From contig NZ_QOHF01000020.1 in assembly GCF_003319115.1 (NCBI RefSeq), positions 1 to 64,000 on the forward strand: a DNA stretch of 64,000 nucleotides. Direction: 5' to 3'. Source of the stretch: Geodermatophilus sp. TF02-6. GTDB lineage: Bacteria; Actinomycetota; Actinomycetes; Mycobacteriales; Geodermatophilaceae. Under the pieces are notes generated by a model, which was not told the origin of the DNA, did no database searches, and saw only the letters and a program-made list of their open reading frames with translations. Both the position numbers and the translations under genes were made by a program. This document shows positions 16,307 through 23,707 of this stretch, piece after piece. How positions within the stretch are numbered: the first letter of the stretch is position 1; each line of letters begins with the position of its first letter.

Positions 16307-17808
16307 GACACCGCTCCCAACAGGTCGAGCGCATGCCGGGTGGCCTGGGCGTTGGAGGCGAAGACCACAGCACCGGCGGCGGCGAGGGCGTCGGCCTGCC
16401 GGCCCCAGCCCTGCGGGTCGGCCTCGGTGCCGATCAGCGCGACGACCACGGGCAGCGGGGTCTCCGCGGCCTCGCGGGCGGCGGTGAGCGCCGGGACGAG
16501 GGCGGCAGCCGGGTCGGGGTCGGCCCCGTGGCCGAGGACGACGTCCATGAGCAGGACCGCCGGCTCCCCGCTGGCGGCGACCCCGGCGAGGGCCTCGAGC
16601 CGCAACGTCGGGTCGATCATCGGGTGCGCCCGGCCGGCGGTGAGCGCGTCGTCACCGAAGTCGATCACCACGGAGCCGCGGGCGGACAGGTCCGTCCCGA
16701 GGTCGAGCTCCGGCCGCAGCGGGGTGTTGGAGCGGATGTCGCCGAGCACGGGGGCGGCGAGGAGCATCGCCTCGTCGGCGAGGGTGCCGCCGGAGTAGAG
16801 GCCCTTGAGGACGGCGCCGGGCCCGGCGGCGGTGCCGTCGCCGCGGCGGGACGGCCACTGCGGCACCTCGGCGCCCAGGTCGGCGAGCAGCGCCTCGACG
16901 GCGGCGGTGAGGTCGGGGGTCTCGGCGCTCAGCGCGGCCGAGCGCACGGGGACCGACAGCCCGTCGGCGGCACGGCGCACCGCCTCGGCGACCGAGGGCG
17001 CCGGCGGCTTGGACACCAGCAGCACCCGCTCGGTGGCCGGGTCGGCGTCCAACGCGGCGAGCGCGTCCAGCGTGGCCAGCCCGCCGACGGCCTCGGACAG
17101 GTCGCGGCCGCCGACACCGAGCACGTGCGAGACGCCGACGCCGGCCATGTCCAGCAGGCAGGAGACCTGCTGCGCGCCGGTGCCGGACGCGGCGACCAGG
17201 CCGACCGGGCCGCGGCGCACCACGTTGGCGAAGCCGAGGGCGACACCCGAGACGATCGCCGTCCCGCAGTCGGGGCCCATGACGAGGACGCCGGCGTCGT
17301 GCGCGGCGCGCTTGAGCGCGACCTCGTGCTCGACCGGGACGCCGTCGGAGAACACCAGCACGCTGCGGCCGGCGGCGATCGCGTCGGCGGCCTCGGCGAC
17401 GGCGTACTGCCCGGGGACGCTCACGATCGCCAGCGCCGGGCCGTCGGTGGCCAGCGCGTCGAGGCCGGCGCCGATCGTCCGCGCGGGGATCGCCTGGGCC
17501 GGGCCGGTGCTGCGCTCGCGGGCGGCCAGCGCGGCGTCGACGGCGGCGACCGCCTCGGCCAGGACGTCGTCGTCCGTGGCCGCGATGGCGACCAGCAGCT
17601 GGTCGGGCGCGGGGTCGCCGTCGGGCGCCAGGCCCATGCCGGCGGCCAGCTCCAGGTTGAGCGGCGTGGCCATCGCGACGAGGACGGCGGAGACCCCGTC
17701 GCGGGCCCCGACGTCCCGGCTCACCTGCATCAACTTCACCGAGTCGGCGTAGACGCCCCCGCGCAGGGAGACGTGCCGGGCACCGGTCGTGGAGGGTGGG
17801 GCGGTCAC
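16303..17808 (-). CDS. fdrA: FdrA-family protein (AllF-like carbamoyltransferase subunit)
   Basis: 501 residues from GTG 17808. The N-terminus (HVSLRGGVYADSVKLMQVSR, MATPLNLELA) and GPDCGTAIVSGVALGFANVV match FdrA, which has a succinyl-CoA-synthetase-like architecture. SGTGAQQVSCLLDMAGVGVS and LKGLYSGGTLADEA are further FdrA blocks. With DUF1116 and carbamate kinase it forms the core of oxamate carbamoyltransferase in allantoin-using enterobacteria. Here the ring-opening hydrolase suggests ureidomalonate as the carbamoyl donor. Promoter: TTACCG (17844-17839), 17 bases, TACGGT (17821-17816), 7 bases, GTG; hence leaderless. Confidence 0.9.
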   Translation of the reverse strand: MTAPPSTTGARHVSLRGGVYADSVKLMQVSRDVGARDGVSAVLVAMATPLNLELAAGMGLAPDGDPAPDQLLVAIAATDDDVLAEAVAAVDAALAARERSTGPAQAIPARTIGAGLDALATDGPALAIVSVPGQYAVAEAADAIAAGRSVLVFSDGVPVEHEVALKRAAHDAGVLVMGPDCGTAIVSGVALGFANVVRRGPVGLVAASGTGAQQVSCLLDMAGVGVSHVLGVGGRDLSEAVGGLATLDALAALDADPATERVLLVSKPPAPSVAEAVRRAADGLSVPVRSAALSAETPDLTAAVEALLADLGAEVPQWPSRRGDGTAAGPGAVLKGLYSGGTLADEAMLLAAPVLGDIRSNTPLRPELDLGTDLSARGSVVIDFGDDALTAGRAHPMIDPTLRLEALAGVAASGEPAVLLMDVVLGHGADPDPAAALVPALTAAREAAETPLPVVVALIGTEADPQGWGRQADALAAAGAVVFASNAQATRHALDLLGAVS

Positions 17809-17815
17809 CTGCCCG

Positions 17816-17874
17816 ACCGTACCGGGGAACTGTCTCAGCGGTAAGAGACTGCCGACGGGACGATTTAGCGCTGA
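17816..17874. promoter_or_regulatory. divergent fdrA / permease control region with two palindromic elements
   Basis: TTACCGCTGA (minus strand, 17844-17835) overlaps the fdrA -35. TTAGCGCTGA (plus, 17865-17874) lies 20 bases away, facing the permease. The fdrA site is also framed by GTCTC (17832-17836) and GAGAC (17845-17849). The two are close enough to bind one regulator cooperatively. Confidence 0.55.
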
Positions 17875-17982
17875 GGTACTTCCGCAGCTCCCGGGCGCGT
17901 GACACATTGGCGCCGCTCCGGCTCGGCAACGTGCGTTGACGCCGAGCCGACCAGGTCTGAGGTGCACGTCGAGGAGGCACTC

Positions 17983-19476
17983 ATGGCGTTCGGTTGGAAG
18001 CTCTACGGGGACGGCAAGACCCCGCCGTTGGGCGAGGCCGTCGCGCCCGACGAGCGCTTGTCGTGGCCGCGCACCATCGGCATCGGCGCCCAGCACGTGG
18101 TCGCCATGTTCGGGGCGACGTTCGTCTTCCCGATCGTCATGGGGCTCGACCCCAACCTGGCGATCATGATGAGCGGGATCGCGACGATCATCTTCCTGCT
18201 CATCGTCAACGGGAAGATCCCGAGCTACCTGGGGACCAGCGCCTCCTTCGTCGGGGGCGTCACGGCCATCCGGGCGCAGGGCGGGGACTCGGGCGACGTC
18301 GTCGGCTCGATCCTCATCTCCGGCGCCGTCCTGGCCGTCGTCGGGCTGATCATCCACGTCGCGGGCGCCACGGTCGTGCACCGCGTCCTGCCGCCGGCCG
18401 TGACCGGCGCGGTGGTCATGCTGATCGGCTTCAACCTGGCCCCGGTGGTCGCCACCATCTACTGGCCCCAGGACCAGTGGGTGGCACTGCTGACGATGGC
18501 GTTCGTGATCGTCTGCTCGCTGGTGCTGCGCGGCTTCTGGGCGCGCATCTCGATCCTGCTCGGCCTGGTCTTCGGCTACCTCCTGTCCTGGGTCCTCGAC
18601 CAGACGGCCGGTCAGATCACCTCGGTGCTCCCGACCAGTGACGGTGTGGCGGTCCCGCACTTCCGCACCGACTTCAGCGGCGTCGAGAGCGCCCCGTGGA
18701 TCGGCCTGCCGGACCTCACCGCGCCCTCCTTCTCAGTCAACTTCGCGCTGCTGGTGCTCCCGGCCGTGATCGCCCTGATCGCGGAGAACGCCGGGCACGT
18801 CAAGGCGGTCAGCGAGATGACCAAGCGCGACCTCGACCCGATGCTGGGCCGGGCGGTCTTCGCCGACGGCGTCGGCACCATGGTGGCCACCTCGGTCGGC
18901 GGCTCCCCCACCACCACCTACGCCGAGAACATCGGCGTCATGGCCGCCACCCGCGTGTACTCGACGGCGGCGTACTACGTGGCGGCGCTCGTGGCGATCC
19001 TGCTGGGCCTGTGCCCGAAGTTCGGCGCCCTGGTCGCGGCCACGCCGGGCGGGGTGCTCGGCGGCATCACCGTCGTCCTCTACGGGATGATCGGGCTGCT
19101 CGGCGCCAAGATCTGGAAGGAGAACCGGGTCGACTTCGCCAACCCGATCAACCTGGTGCCGCTGGCCGCGGGCATCATCATCGCGATCGGGGACGTCGCC
19201 CTGGTGTTCACCGACACCTTCTCGCTCTCGGGCATCGCGCTCGGCACCATCGTCGCGGTCGTGGGCTGGCACGTCGCCCGCGTCCTGGCGCCGGCCGACA
19301 TGCGGCAGGCCCTGCGCAACGAGGCCGGCTACTACGGCGGCACCGGGCCGGCGCTCGGCGAGCACGGCGCCCGCGAGTTCGGGTACGAGTCGGCCGACCC
19401 GTCGTCGGTCGACCAGATCGGGCGCCCGGGTGCCACCGGCTCCGACACCCCTGGCGAGGGCCGGCGCACCACGTGA
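17983..19476 (+). CDS. NCS2 nucleobase permease, RutG/UraA-like
   Basis: 497 residues from ATG 17983, preceded by GAGGAGG. The order of motifs (VAPDERLSWPRTIGIGAQHV, AMFGATFVFPIVMGLDPNL, the serine-rich YLGTSASF, the TMVATSVGGSPTTTYAENIG core) follows the uracil-type NCS2 family, with about 14 membrane spans. From memory the N-terminal half is closest to E. coli RutG. NAT-signature Glu residues are at IAENAGH and TYAENIG. It probably imports uracil or a related base. Two strong hairpins follow the stop, so it is likely monocistronic. Its promoter and first codons are duplicated upstream of the cox operon. Confidence 0.92.
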   Translation: MAFGWKLYGDGKTPPLGEAVAPDERLSWPRTIGIGAQHVVAMFGATFVFPIVMGLDPNLAIMMSGIATIIFLLIVNGKIPSYLGTSASFVGGVTAIRAQGGDSGDVVGSILISGAVLAVVGLIIHVAGATVVHRVLPPAVTGAVVMLIGFNLAPVVATIYWPQDQWVALLTMAFVIVCSLVLRGFWARISILLGLVFGYLLSWVLDQTAGQITSVLPTSDGVAVPHFRTDFSGVESAPWIGLPDLTAPSFSVNFALLVLPAVIALIAENAGHVKAVSEMTKRDLDPMLGRAVFADGVGTMVATSVGGSPTTTYAENIGVMAATRVYSTAAYYVAALVAILLGLCPKFGALVAATPGGVLGGITVVLYGMIGLLGAKIWKENRVDFANPINLVPLAAGIIIAIGDVALVFTDTFSLSGIALGTIVAVVGWHVARVLAPADMRQALRNEAGYYGGTGPALGEHGAREFGYESADPSSVDQIGRPGATGSDTPGEGRRTT

Positions 19477-19481
19477 CACCG

Positions 19482-19510
19482 GCCGGGCCACCACCGCGTG
19501 GTGGCCCGGC
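19482..19510 (+). terminator. permease terminator hairpin 1
   Basis: Perfect 13-base arms GCCGGGCCACCAC / GTGGTGGCCCGGC around a 3-base loop, 6 bases after the stop codon. Very stable. Confidence 0.85.
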
Positions 19511-19524
19511 AGCACCGCGGAGGA

Positions 19525-19553
19525 GGGGCCCCGCCACCGGGTGGCGGGGCCCC
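19525..19553 (+). terminator. permease terminator hairpin 2
   Basis: Second near-perfect stem GGGGCCCCGCCAC / GTGGCGGGGCCCC with a 3-base loop, followed by TT. The two tandem hairpins insulate the cox operon from permease transcription. Confidence 0.85.
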
Positions 19554-19604
19554 TTCCCGCTGTTCGGGCCCGGTGCGGACGAGCACCCGGTGGAGCGGAG
19601 AGTT

Positions 19605-19614
19605 TTAGCGCTGA
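19605..19614 (+). promoter_or_regulatory. palindromic element upstream of the cox operon
   Basis: TTAGCGCTGA, identical to the permease element at 17865-17874. Located about 135 bases before the leader micro-ORF. Confidence 0.5.
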
Positions 19615-19748
19615 GGTACTTCCGCCTCCGACCGTCCCGTGACACGCTGACGCCTCGCCGGTGCGGACGACGCGCGTCGACCAGCACCCTCGAACCGGCC
19701 GACCCGGCGCTCCCGGGAGTCGGCGGTGTGTGCGGCAAGGAGGCACTC

Positions 19749-19808
19749 GTGGCGTTGCGTCGGAAGCTCCGCCGGGACGGCGGCACCCCGGGGCTCGGCG
19801 ACCGGTGA
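19749..19808 (+). CDS. leader micro-ORF, degenerate copy of permease N-terminus
   Basis: 19 codons from GTG 19749 with AGGAGG upstream. The peptide MALRRKLRRDGGTPGLGDR mirrors the permease start MAFGWKLYGDGKTPPLGEA. Its TGA (19806-19808) overlaps the coxM GTG (19805), so ribosomes finishing it can restart on coxM. It keeps a good ribosome site that coxM itself lacks. Probably a coupling leader; a functional peptide is unproven. Confidence 0.5.
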   Translation: MALRRKLRRDGGTPGLGDR

Positions 19809-20680
19809 AGCCCGCACCGTTCCGCTACGCCGACCCGCGCTCCCTGGCCGAGGCCCTCGAGGTCCTCGCCACGGAGGAGGGCGCCAAGGTCCTCGCCGGC
19901 GGCCAGTCGCTGCTCCCGCTGCTCTCGATGCGGCTCGCCGCGCCGGCCACGCTGGTCGACATCAACCGGGTGCCCGGCCTCGACCGCATCGAGGCCACCG
20001 GGGACGGCGTGCGGGTGGGGGCCCTGGTCCGGCACGTCCGGCTCCTCGAGGACGTCGTCGCCGCCCGGGTGCAGCCGCTGCTGGCCCGGGCGACGGCGAA
20101 CGTCGCCCACCCGGCCATCCGGAACCGGGGGACGACGGTCGGCTCGATCGCGCACGCCGACCCTTCCGGCGAGATGACCTCCGTCCTCGCCCTCACCGGC
20201 GGCTCGGTGGAGGTCGCGACGCCCGCCGGCGTGGCGACCGTGGGCTGGGAGGACCTCTTCGTCGGCCCGCTGGAGACCAGCCTCCACGGGCCGGCCGTCG
20301 TGACGGCCGCCTCCTTCCCCGCGCTGCCCGACCGTTCGGGGACCGCCTTCGCCGAGATCGCCCGCCGCAAGGGGGACTACGCGGTCTGCGGCGCGGGCGT
20401 CGTCGTCACCCTCGACGCCGACCGCCGGGTCGAGCGGGTCCGCGCCGCCTACGTGTCCGTCGGGCTGGTGCCCGCGGTGCACGACCTCACCGACGCCGTC
20501 GCCGGGCAGCCGGTCGAGAAGGCCGACTGGGCCGCCGCCGGCGCGCTGGCCCGCACCCTCGTCGACCCGGACGGCGACCTGCACGCCAGCGCGGACTACC
20601 GCCGTCTGCTCGTCGGCGTCCTGACCGAACGCACCCTGGCGCGGGCAGCCGCCGAAGCAGCCGAGAGGACAGGTGCATGA
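19805..20680 (+). CDS. coxM: molybdenum hydroxylase FAD-binding subunit (CoxM-like)
   Basis: 291 residues from GTG 19805. FAD-binding motifs are AGGQSLLPLLSMR near residue 35 and TVGSIAHADPSGE near 120, followed by the CO-dehydrogenase flavoprotein C-terminal domain (AEIARRKGDYAVCG). It carries electrons from the Fe-S subunit to the final acceptor. It overlaps coxS by four bases (ATGA). The set M-S-L-G is the general order of xanthine-dehydrogenase-family hydroxylases; substrate is set by the large subunit. Confidence 0.93.
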   Translation: MKPAPFRYADPRSLAEALEVLATEEGAKVLAGGQSLLPLLSMRLAAPATLVDINRVPGLDRIEATGDGVRVGALVRHVRLLEDVVAARVQPLLARATANVAHPAIRNRGTTVGSIAHADPSGEMTSVLALTGGSVEVATPAGVATVGWEDLFVGPLETSLHGPAVVTAASFPALPDRSGTAFAEIARRKGDYAVCGAGVVVTLDADRRVERVRAAYVSVGLVPAVHDLTDAVAGQPVEKADWAAAGALARTLVDPDGDLHASADYRRLLVGVLTERTLARAAAEAAERTGA

Positions 20681-21195
20681 CCGTCCCCGTGGACACCGAG
20701 CGCACGATCACGATCACCGTCAACGGCGTCCCCCGCCGGGCCACCGTGCCGGTGCGCCGGCTGCTGTCGGACGCGCTGCGCCACGACCTCGGGCTGACCG
20801 GCACCCACGTCGGCTGCGAGCACGGGGTGTGCGGCGCCTGCACCGTCGTGGTGGACGGCGCCGCGGTGCGGTCCTGCCTCGTGCTCGCCGTCCAGGCCGA
20901 CGGCGCGGCCGTGGAGACCGTCGAGGGGCTGGCCCGCGAGGACTCCGGGGGCGGCCAGGTGCTGCACCCGGTCCAGGAGGCCTTCCGCGAGTGCCACGCG
21001 CTGCAGTGCGGTTTCTGCACCCCGGGCTTCCTCATGACCATCACGGCGGGCCTGGAGGCACGGGATCCGTCGGCCGAGCTCACCGAGGAGGAGGTCGACG
21101 AGCTGGTCGGCGGCAACCTGTGCCGGTGCACCGGCTACGCGAATATCAGGAAGGCCGTGCACGACGCGGCCGCCGCGATGCGGGACGGCGCCTGA
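20677..21195 (+). CDS. coxS: molybdenum hydroxylase [2Fe-2S] subunit (CoxS-like)
   Basis: 172 residues. Plant-type ferredoxin cluster: the cysteines of GCEHGVCGACTV plus the Cys in VRSCL. The second, all-helical cluster uses LQCGFCTPG and CRCTGY. All eight cysteines are present. It relays electrons from the Mo site to FAD. The stop is followed by a 94-base gap occupied by a family-2 hairpin repeat before coxL, which is unusual for this normally tight operon. Confidence 0.94.
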   Translation: MTVPVDTERTITITVNGVPRRATVPVRRLLSDALRHDLGLTGTHVGCEHGVCGACTVVVDGAAVRSCLVLAVQADGAAVETVEGLAREDSGGGQVLHPVQEAFRECHALQCGFCTPGFLMTITAGLEARDPSAELTEEEVDELVGGNLCRCTGYANIRKAVHDAAAAMRDGA

Positions 21196-21211
21196 TGCCC
21201 GCGACCGCCCT

Positions 21212-21272
21212 GGGCATGGGAAGCCATACCTGCGTCCTGGGCCCGGAAACGCACGTATTGCTTCCCATGCCC
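21212..21272. repeat. family-2 hairpin repeat, copy 1 (between coxS and coxL)
   Basis: Arms GGCATGGGAAGCCATAC (21213-21229) and GTATTGCTTCCCATGCC (21255-21271) enclose a 25-base loop that has its own TGCGT/ACGCA stem. The arms pair apart from two positions. Another copy lies at 55443-55501. The hairpin could attenuate or process the coxS-coxL mRNA. Confidence 0.9.
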
Positions 21273-21289
21273 GGTGAAGGGGGACGGCG

Positions 21290-23707
21290 GTGACCACCAA
21301 GCTGTTCGGCGAGCCGGTGCGCCGGCGCGAGGACGCCCGGCTGATCACCGGGCGGGGCCGCTACCTCGACGACATCGGCTCCGACGCGCTGGCCGCCGCC
21401 TTCGTGCGCAGTCCGCACGCGCACGCCCGCGTCGTCGACGTCGACGTGGACGCCGCCCTCGACGTCGAGGGCCTGGTCGCCGTCTACACCTACGAGGACC
21501 TTCCCGGCCCGCTGGCCGAGCCGCTGCCGGTGCTCATCCCGCACCCGCAGCTGCACGCACCGCGCACCGGGTACCCGCTGGCCAACGGCGAGGTCAACCA
21601 CGTCGGCGAGCCGGTGGTGATGGTGGTCGCCACCGACCGGTACGTCGCCGAGGACGCCGCCGAGCGGATCGTCGTCACCTACGAGGAGCTGCCCGTCGTC
21701 GTCGGGGTGGACGCCGCCCGCGAGGCAGTGCATGCCGTCCACGCCGACGTCCCGGACAACGTCGCCGCGCGGCACCACCAGGAGACCGGGGACGCCGACG
21801 CCGCGCTGGCCGCCTCCCCGCACACGCTCTCCTTCACCCAGTACATCGAGCGCAGCGCCTGCATGCCGATGGAGGGCAAGGGCGTGCACGCGCGGTGGGA
21901 CGCCGGCGACCGGAGCCTGCGGGTGCACACCAGCACCCAGGCCTCGACGTCGGTGCGCGCGGCGATCGCGGCGAAGCTGCAGCTCTCCCTGGACCAGGTC
22001 GAGGTGGTCGCGCCGGACGTCGGCGGCGGCTTCGGCGTGAAGATCGTGCACCCGTGGCCGGAGGAGCTGCTGGTGCCGATGGCGGCCATCGCGCTCGGCC
22101 GCGAGGTGAAGTGGGCCGAGGACCGCCGCGAGCACTTCATCTCCTCGGCGCACGAGCGCCAGCAGCGGCAGGAGATCACCGTCGGGTACGACGACGACGG
22201 CCGGGTCACCGCGCTCGACGTCCACGTCTGGCACGACAACGGCGCCTACACGCCCTACGGGATCATCGTGCCGATCGTGACCGCGACCCAGCTGGTCGGC
22301 CCGTACGTCATCCCCGTGTACCGGGTGATCGTGGAGAGCGTCTACACCAACACGGTCATCGTGACGCCGTACCGGGGCGCCGGGCGGCCGCAGGGCTGCT
22401 TCGCGATGGAGCGGACGATGGACCGCATCGCCGACGCGCTCGGCCTGGACCGGGCCGTCGTCCGCGAGCGCAACCTCATCCGGCCCGAGCAGTTCCCCTA
22501 CGACCACCGGCTGACGTTCCAGGACGGGCGCCCGGTGATCTACGACTCCGGCGACTACCCCGGCCTGCTGGACAAGCTGCGCGCCCTGGTCGGCTGGGAG
22601 TCGGCCGAGGAGCTGCGGGCGGACGCCGAGGCCCGCGGGAAGCTGCTCGGCGTCGGGATGGCGCTCTACGTCGAGGGCACCGGCCCCGGCCCCTACGAGG
22701 GCGGGCACGTGCAGGTGCTCGGCAGCGGCAAGGTGTTGGTGTCGACCGGGCTGACCAGCCAGGGCCAGGGCCACGAGACGGTGTTCGCCCAGATCGTGGC
22801 GAGCGAGCTCGGGGTGCCGATCGAGGACGTCGAGGTCACCACCGGCGACACCCGCCGGTTCGGCTACGCCGTGGGCACGTTCGCCTCGCGGGCGGCGGTG
22901 ATGAGCGGCAACGCGGTCGCGCTGGCCGCGCGGGGGGTGAGGGAGAAGGCGCTGCGGATCGCCGCCGACGTCCTGGAGGCCGACCCGGGCGACCTGGAGA
23001 TCGACGAGGGCGTCGTCTCCGTCCGCGGCACCCCCGGGGCCGCCATCCCGCTGCGCACGGTCGCCGTCCTGTCCAACCCGCTGCGCTACGCGTTCGACGA
23101 GGCCGCCAAGCAGGCCACCCAGTTCGCGCGGTCTGCCTCGGACGACAAGCCGCCGGTCGCCCCCGGCGACGCCCCGGGGCTGGAGCACCGCGACTACTAC
23201 TCGCCGATCCGCTCGACGTTCGCCTCGGGCGCGCACGCGGCGGTGGTGGAGATCGACCCGGCCACCTGGGAGATCGACGTCGTCAAGTACGCGGTGGTGC
23301 ACGACTGCGGCAACGTGGTGAACCCGATGATCGTCGAGGGCCAGGTGCACGGCGGCGTCGCGCAGGGGGTCGGCGGCGCGCTGTACGAGCGGATGGCCTA
23401 CGACGCCGACGGGCAGCTGCAGAACGCCTCGTTCATGGACTTCCTCATGCCCTACGCCTCGGAGGTCCCCGACGTGGTGATCGACCACCAGGAGACGCCG
23501 TCCCCGCTGAACCCGCTGGGCATCAAGGGCGCCGGCGAGGCGGGCGTCATCCCCGGGACGGCGGCGATCGCCTCGGCGATCGAGGACGCCACCGGGCGGC
23601 GGATCGCGGCGATGCCCATCTCCCCCACCCAGCTGTACGACCTGGTGCGCGACGGGTCCTCGGAGACGACCGCGGCGTGGCGCCGCAGGACAGGAGTGGA
23701 CGCATGA
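21290..23707 (+). CDS. coxL: molybdenum hydroxylase large subunit (CoxL/XdhA-like, form II)
   Basis: 805 residues from GTG 21290 with AAGGGGGA upstream. Molybdopterin-cytosine-dinucleotide site features include VGEPVVMVVA, GGGFGVKI, PYRGAGRPQG, GQGHETVFAQI and the C-terminal GIKGAGEAGVIPG with its active-site Glu. The loop reads PYRGAGR rather than the AYxCSFR of true CO dehydrogenase, so it is not a form I CODH. It should hydroxylate a heterocycle or aldehyde; uracil to barbiturate fits the neighbourhood. Overlaps coxG by four bases. Confidence 0.93.
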   Translation: MTTKLFGEPVRRREDARLITGRGRYLDDIGSDALAAAFVRSPHAHARVVDVDVDAALDVEGLVAVYTYEDLPGPLAEPLPVLIPHPQLHAPRTGYPLANGEVNHVGEPVVMVVATDRYVAEDAAERIVVTYEELPVVVGVDAAREAVHAVHADVPDNVAARHHQETGDADAALAASPHTLSFTQYIERSACMPMEGKGVHARWDAGDRSLRVHTSTQASTSVRAAIAAKLQLSLDQVEVVAPDVGGGFGVKIVHPWPEELLVPMAAIALGREVKWAEDRREHFISSAHERQQRQEITVGYDDDGRVTALDVHVWHDNGAYTPYGIIVPIVTATQLVGPYVIPVYRVIVESVYTNTVIVTPYRGAGRPQGCFAMERTMDRIADALGLDRAVVRERNLIRPEQFPYDHRLTFQDGRPVIYDSGDYPGLLDKLRALVGWESAEELRADAEARGKLLGVGMALYVEGTGPGPYEGGHVQVLGSGKVLVSTGLTSQGQGHETVFAQIVASELGVPIEDVEVTTGDTRRFGYAVGTFASRAAVMSGNAVALAARGVREKALRIAADVLEADPGDLEIDEGVVSVRGTPGAAIPLRTVAVLSNPLRYAFDEAAKQATQFARSASDDKPPVAPGDAPGLEHRDYYSPIRSTFASGAHAAVVEIDPATWEIDVVKYAVVHDCGNVVNPMIVEGQVHGGVAQGVGGALYERMAYDADGQLQNASFMDFLMPYASEVPDVVIDHQETPSPLNPLGIKGAGEAGVIPGTAAIASAIEDATGRRIAAMPISPTQLYDLVRDGSSETTAAWRRRTGVDA

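Larger units (their letters stand above)
19604..19808 (+). repeat. diverged duplicate of the permease promoter and 5' end
   Basis: TTTAGCGCTGAGGTACTTCC (19604) is identical to the sequence at 17864. Also shared are CGTGACAC and AAGGAGGCACTCGTGGCGTT versus GAGGAGGCACTCATGGCGTT at 17972. About 200 bases of the permease upstream region plus some 18 codons are thus copied in front of coxM. Between these blocks the two copies have diverged strongly. Confidence 0.75.

Noticed and set aside
21290..23707. True carbon monoxide dehydrogenase
   Set aside because: The active-site loop reads PYRGAGR, not the AYxCSFR of form I CoxL, and the maturation genes coxD/E/F are not adjacent.
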